Source of the DNA: UBA3792 sp946185305
GTDB lineage: Bacteria > Bacillota > Clostridia > Christensenellales > CAG-138
Reading direction: 5' to 3'
NCBI GenBank assembly: GCA_946185305.1
Contig: CAMHJE010000109.1
Span: forward strand, 1 to 7,866
Length of the DNA stretch: 7,866 bases
Part shown: positions 7,733-7,866 of the stretch, piece by piece
How the letters are laid out: each line of letters starts with the position of its first letter
Numbering within the stretch: the first letter of the stretch is position 1
Notes under the pieces: generated by a model
Databases searched by the model: none
Told to the model about the DNA's origin: nothing
Seen by the model: the letters and a program-made list of their open reading frames with translations, nothing else
Program-made: the position numbers and the translations under genes

Positions 7733-7790
7733 TAACTTTGCGGTAAACGAGCGGTGACAAAAATGTAAAAGAAAGAGCTTTCTGGATACG

Positions 7791-7820
7791 AAAAAGGACC
7801 CTCCGAGGAAGGTCCTTTCT
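7791..7820 (-). terminator. Intrinsic terminator after the EF-Tu-like gene
   Basis: On the minus strand AAAGGACC (rightmost arm, 7811-7818) pairs with GGTCCTTT (7793-7800). The stem continues inward through one mismatch with TCC/GGA to a two-base loop, and ends in five T residues (7791-7795). It starts 10 bases after the stop codon at 7831-7833, so it closes the gene entering from the right edge and separates it from the sugar-use genes. Confidence 0.85.
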
Positions 7821-7830
7821 GTGGTTTCGA

Positions 7831-7866
7831 TTACTCGATGATGCTCGCCACAACGCCGGAAGCAAC
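7831..7866 (-). CDS. tuf: C-terminal end of an elongation factor Tu-like gene (partial)
   Basis: Only eleven codons and a TAA stop lie in the window. They encode VASGVVASIIE, which fits the conserved C-terminus of bacterial EF-Tu (GRTVGSGVVA followed by a short acidic end, as in clostridial proteins). EF-Tu delivers aminoacyl-tRNA to the ribosome. The rest of the gene is off the right edge. A terminator follows directly, as expected for the last gene of a translation operon. The call rests on a very short peptide, so another protein is possible. Confidence 0.65.
   Translation of the reverse strand, partial: VASGVVASIIE

Noticed and set aside
7771..7782. Small inverted repeat GAAAG-AG-CTTTC
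   Set aside because: A two-base loop and five AT-rich pairs are too weak for a functional hairpin; it lies next to a much stronger terminator.
1..7866. tRNA, rRNA, CRISPR array, insertion sequence or riboswitch
   Set aside because: I saw no cloverleaf-like segment, regular repeat-spacer array, transposase motif or terminal inverted repeats, and both intergenic gaps are too short or too unstructured to support a riboswitch call.

Overview
The window reads as chromosomal DNA of a GC-rich (my estimate, roughly 55-60%) Gram-positive anaerobe of the class Clostridia, most likely a gut or rumen carbohydrate user. The grounds are strong AGGAGG-type Shine-Dalgarno sites, a GTG start, a secreted enzyme held by a C-terminal membrane anchor (which suits a single-membrane cell), and glycosidase types common in such bacteria. 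The genus cannot be named from the sequence alone. Every real gene lies on the minus strand, so the window is best read from its right end to its left.

Right edge (7831-7866): the last eleven codons of a gene whose peptide fits the C-terminus of elongation factor Tu, followed by an intrinsic terminator (7791-7820). Next is a 216-base intergenic region with the candidate promoter of the first sugar gene and a pair of 8-bp direct repeats spaced 21 bp apart.

Unit 1 (7614 to 3969): a 1065-residue family 3 glycoside hydrolase with a signal peptide, reversed domain order and a C-terminal transmembrane anchor. After a single base comes a 148-residue four-helix membrane protein of unknown function. 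The unit ends at a strong hairpin terminator (3926-3959).

Unit 2 (3794 to 27): a candidate promoter with 5/6 matches in both boxes and 17-bp spacing, then a cytoplasmic 645-residue family 2 glycoside hydrolase of beta-galactosidase type, then, 15 bases on, a 604-residue GPH-family (MelB-like) sugar:cation symporter with an unusually long hydrophilic C-terminal tail. No terminator is seen in the 26 bases left after it.

Taken together this looks like a small glycan-use locus. The anchored GH3 enzyme would trim beta-linked oligosaccharides outside the cell, the GPH symporter would import the released di- or oligosaccharide, and the GH2 enzyme would cleave it inside. No regulator gene, PTS component or ABC transporter is present. 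The least explained part is the tetraspan protein, which is translationally coupled to the anchored, domain-swapped GH3 enzyme. The long plus-strand open frames are antisense shadows of these genes.
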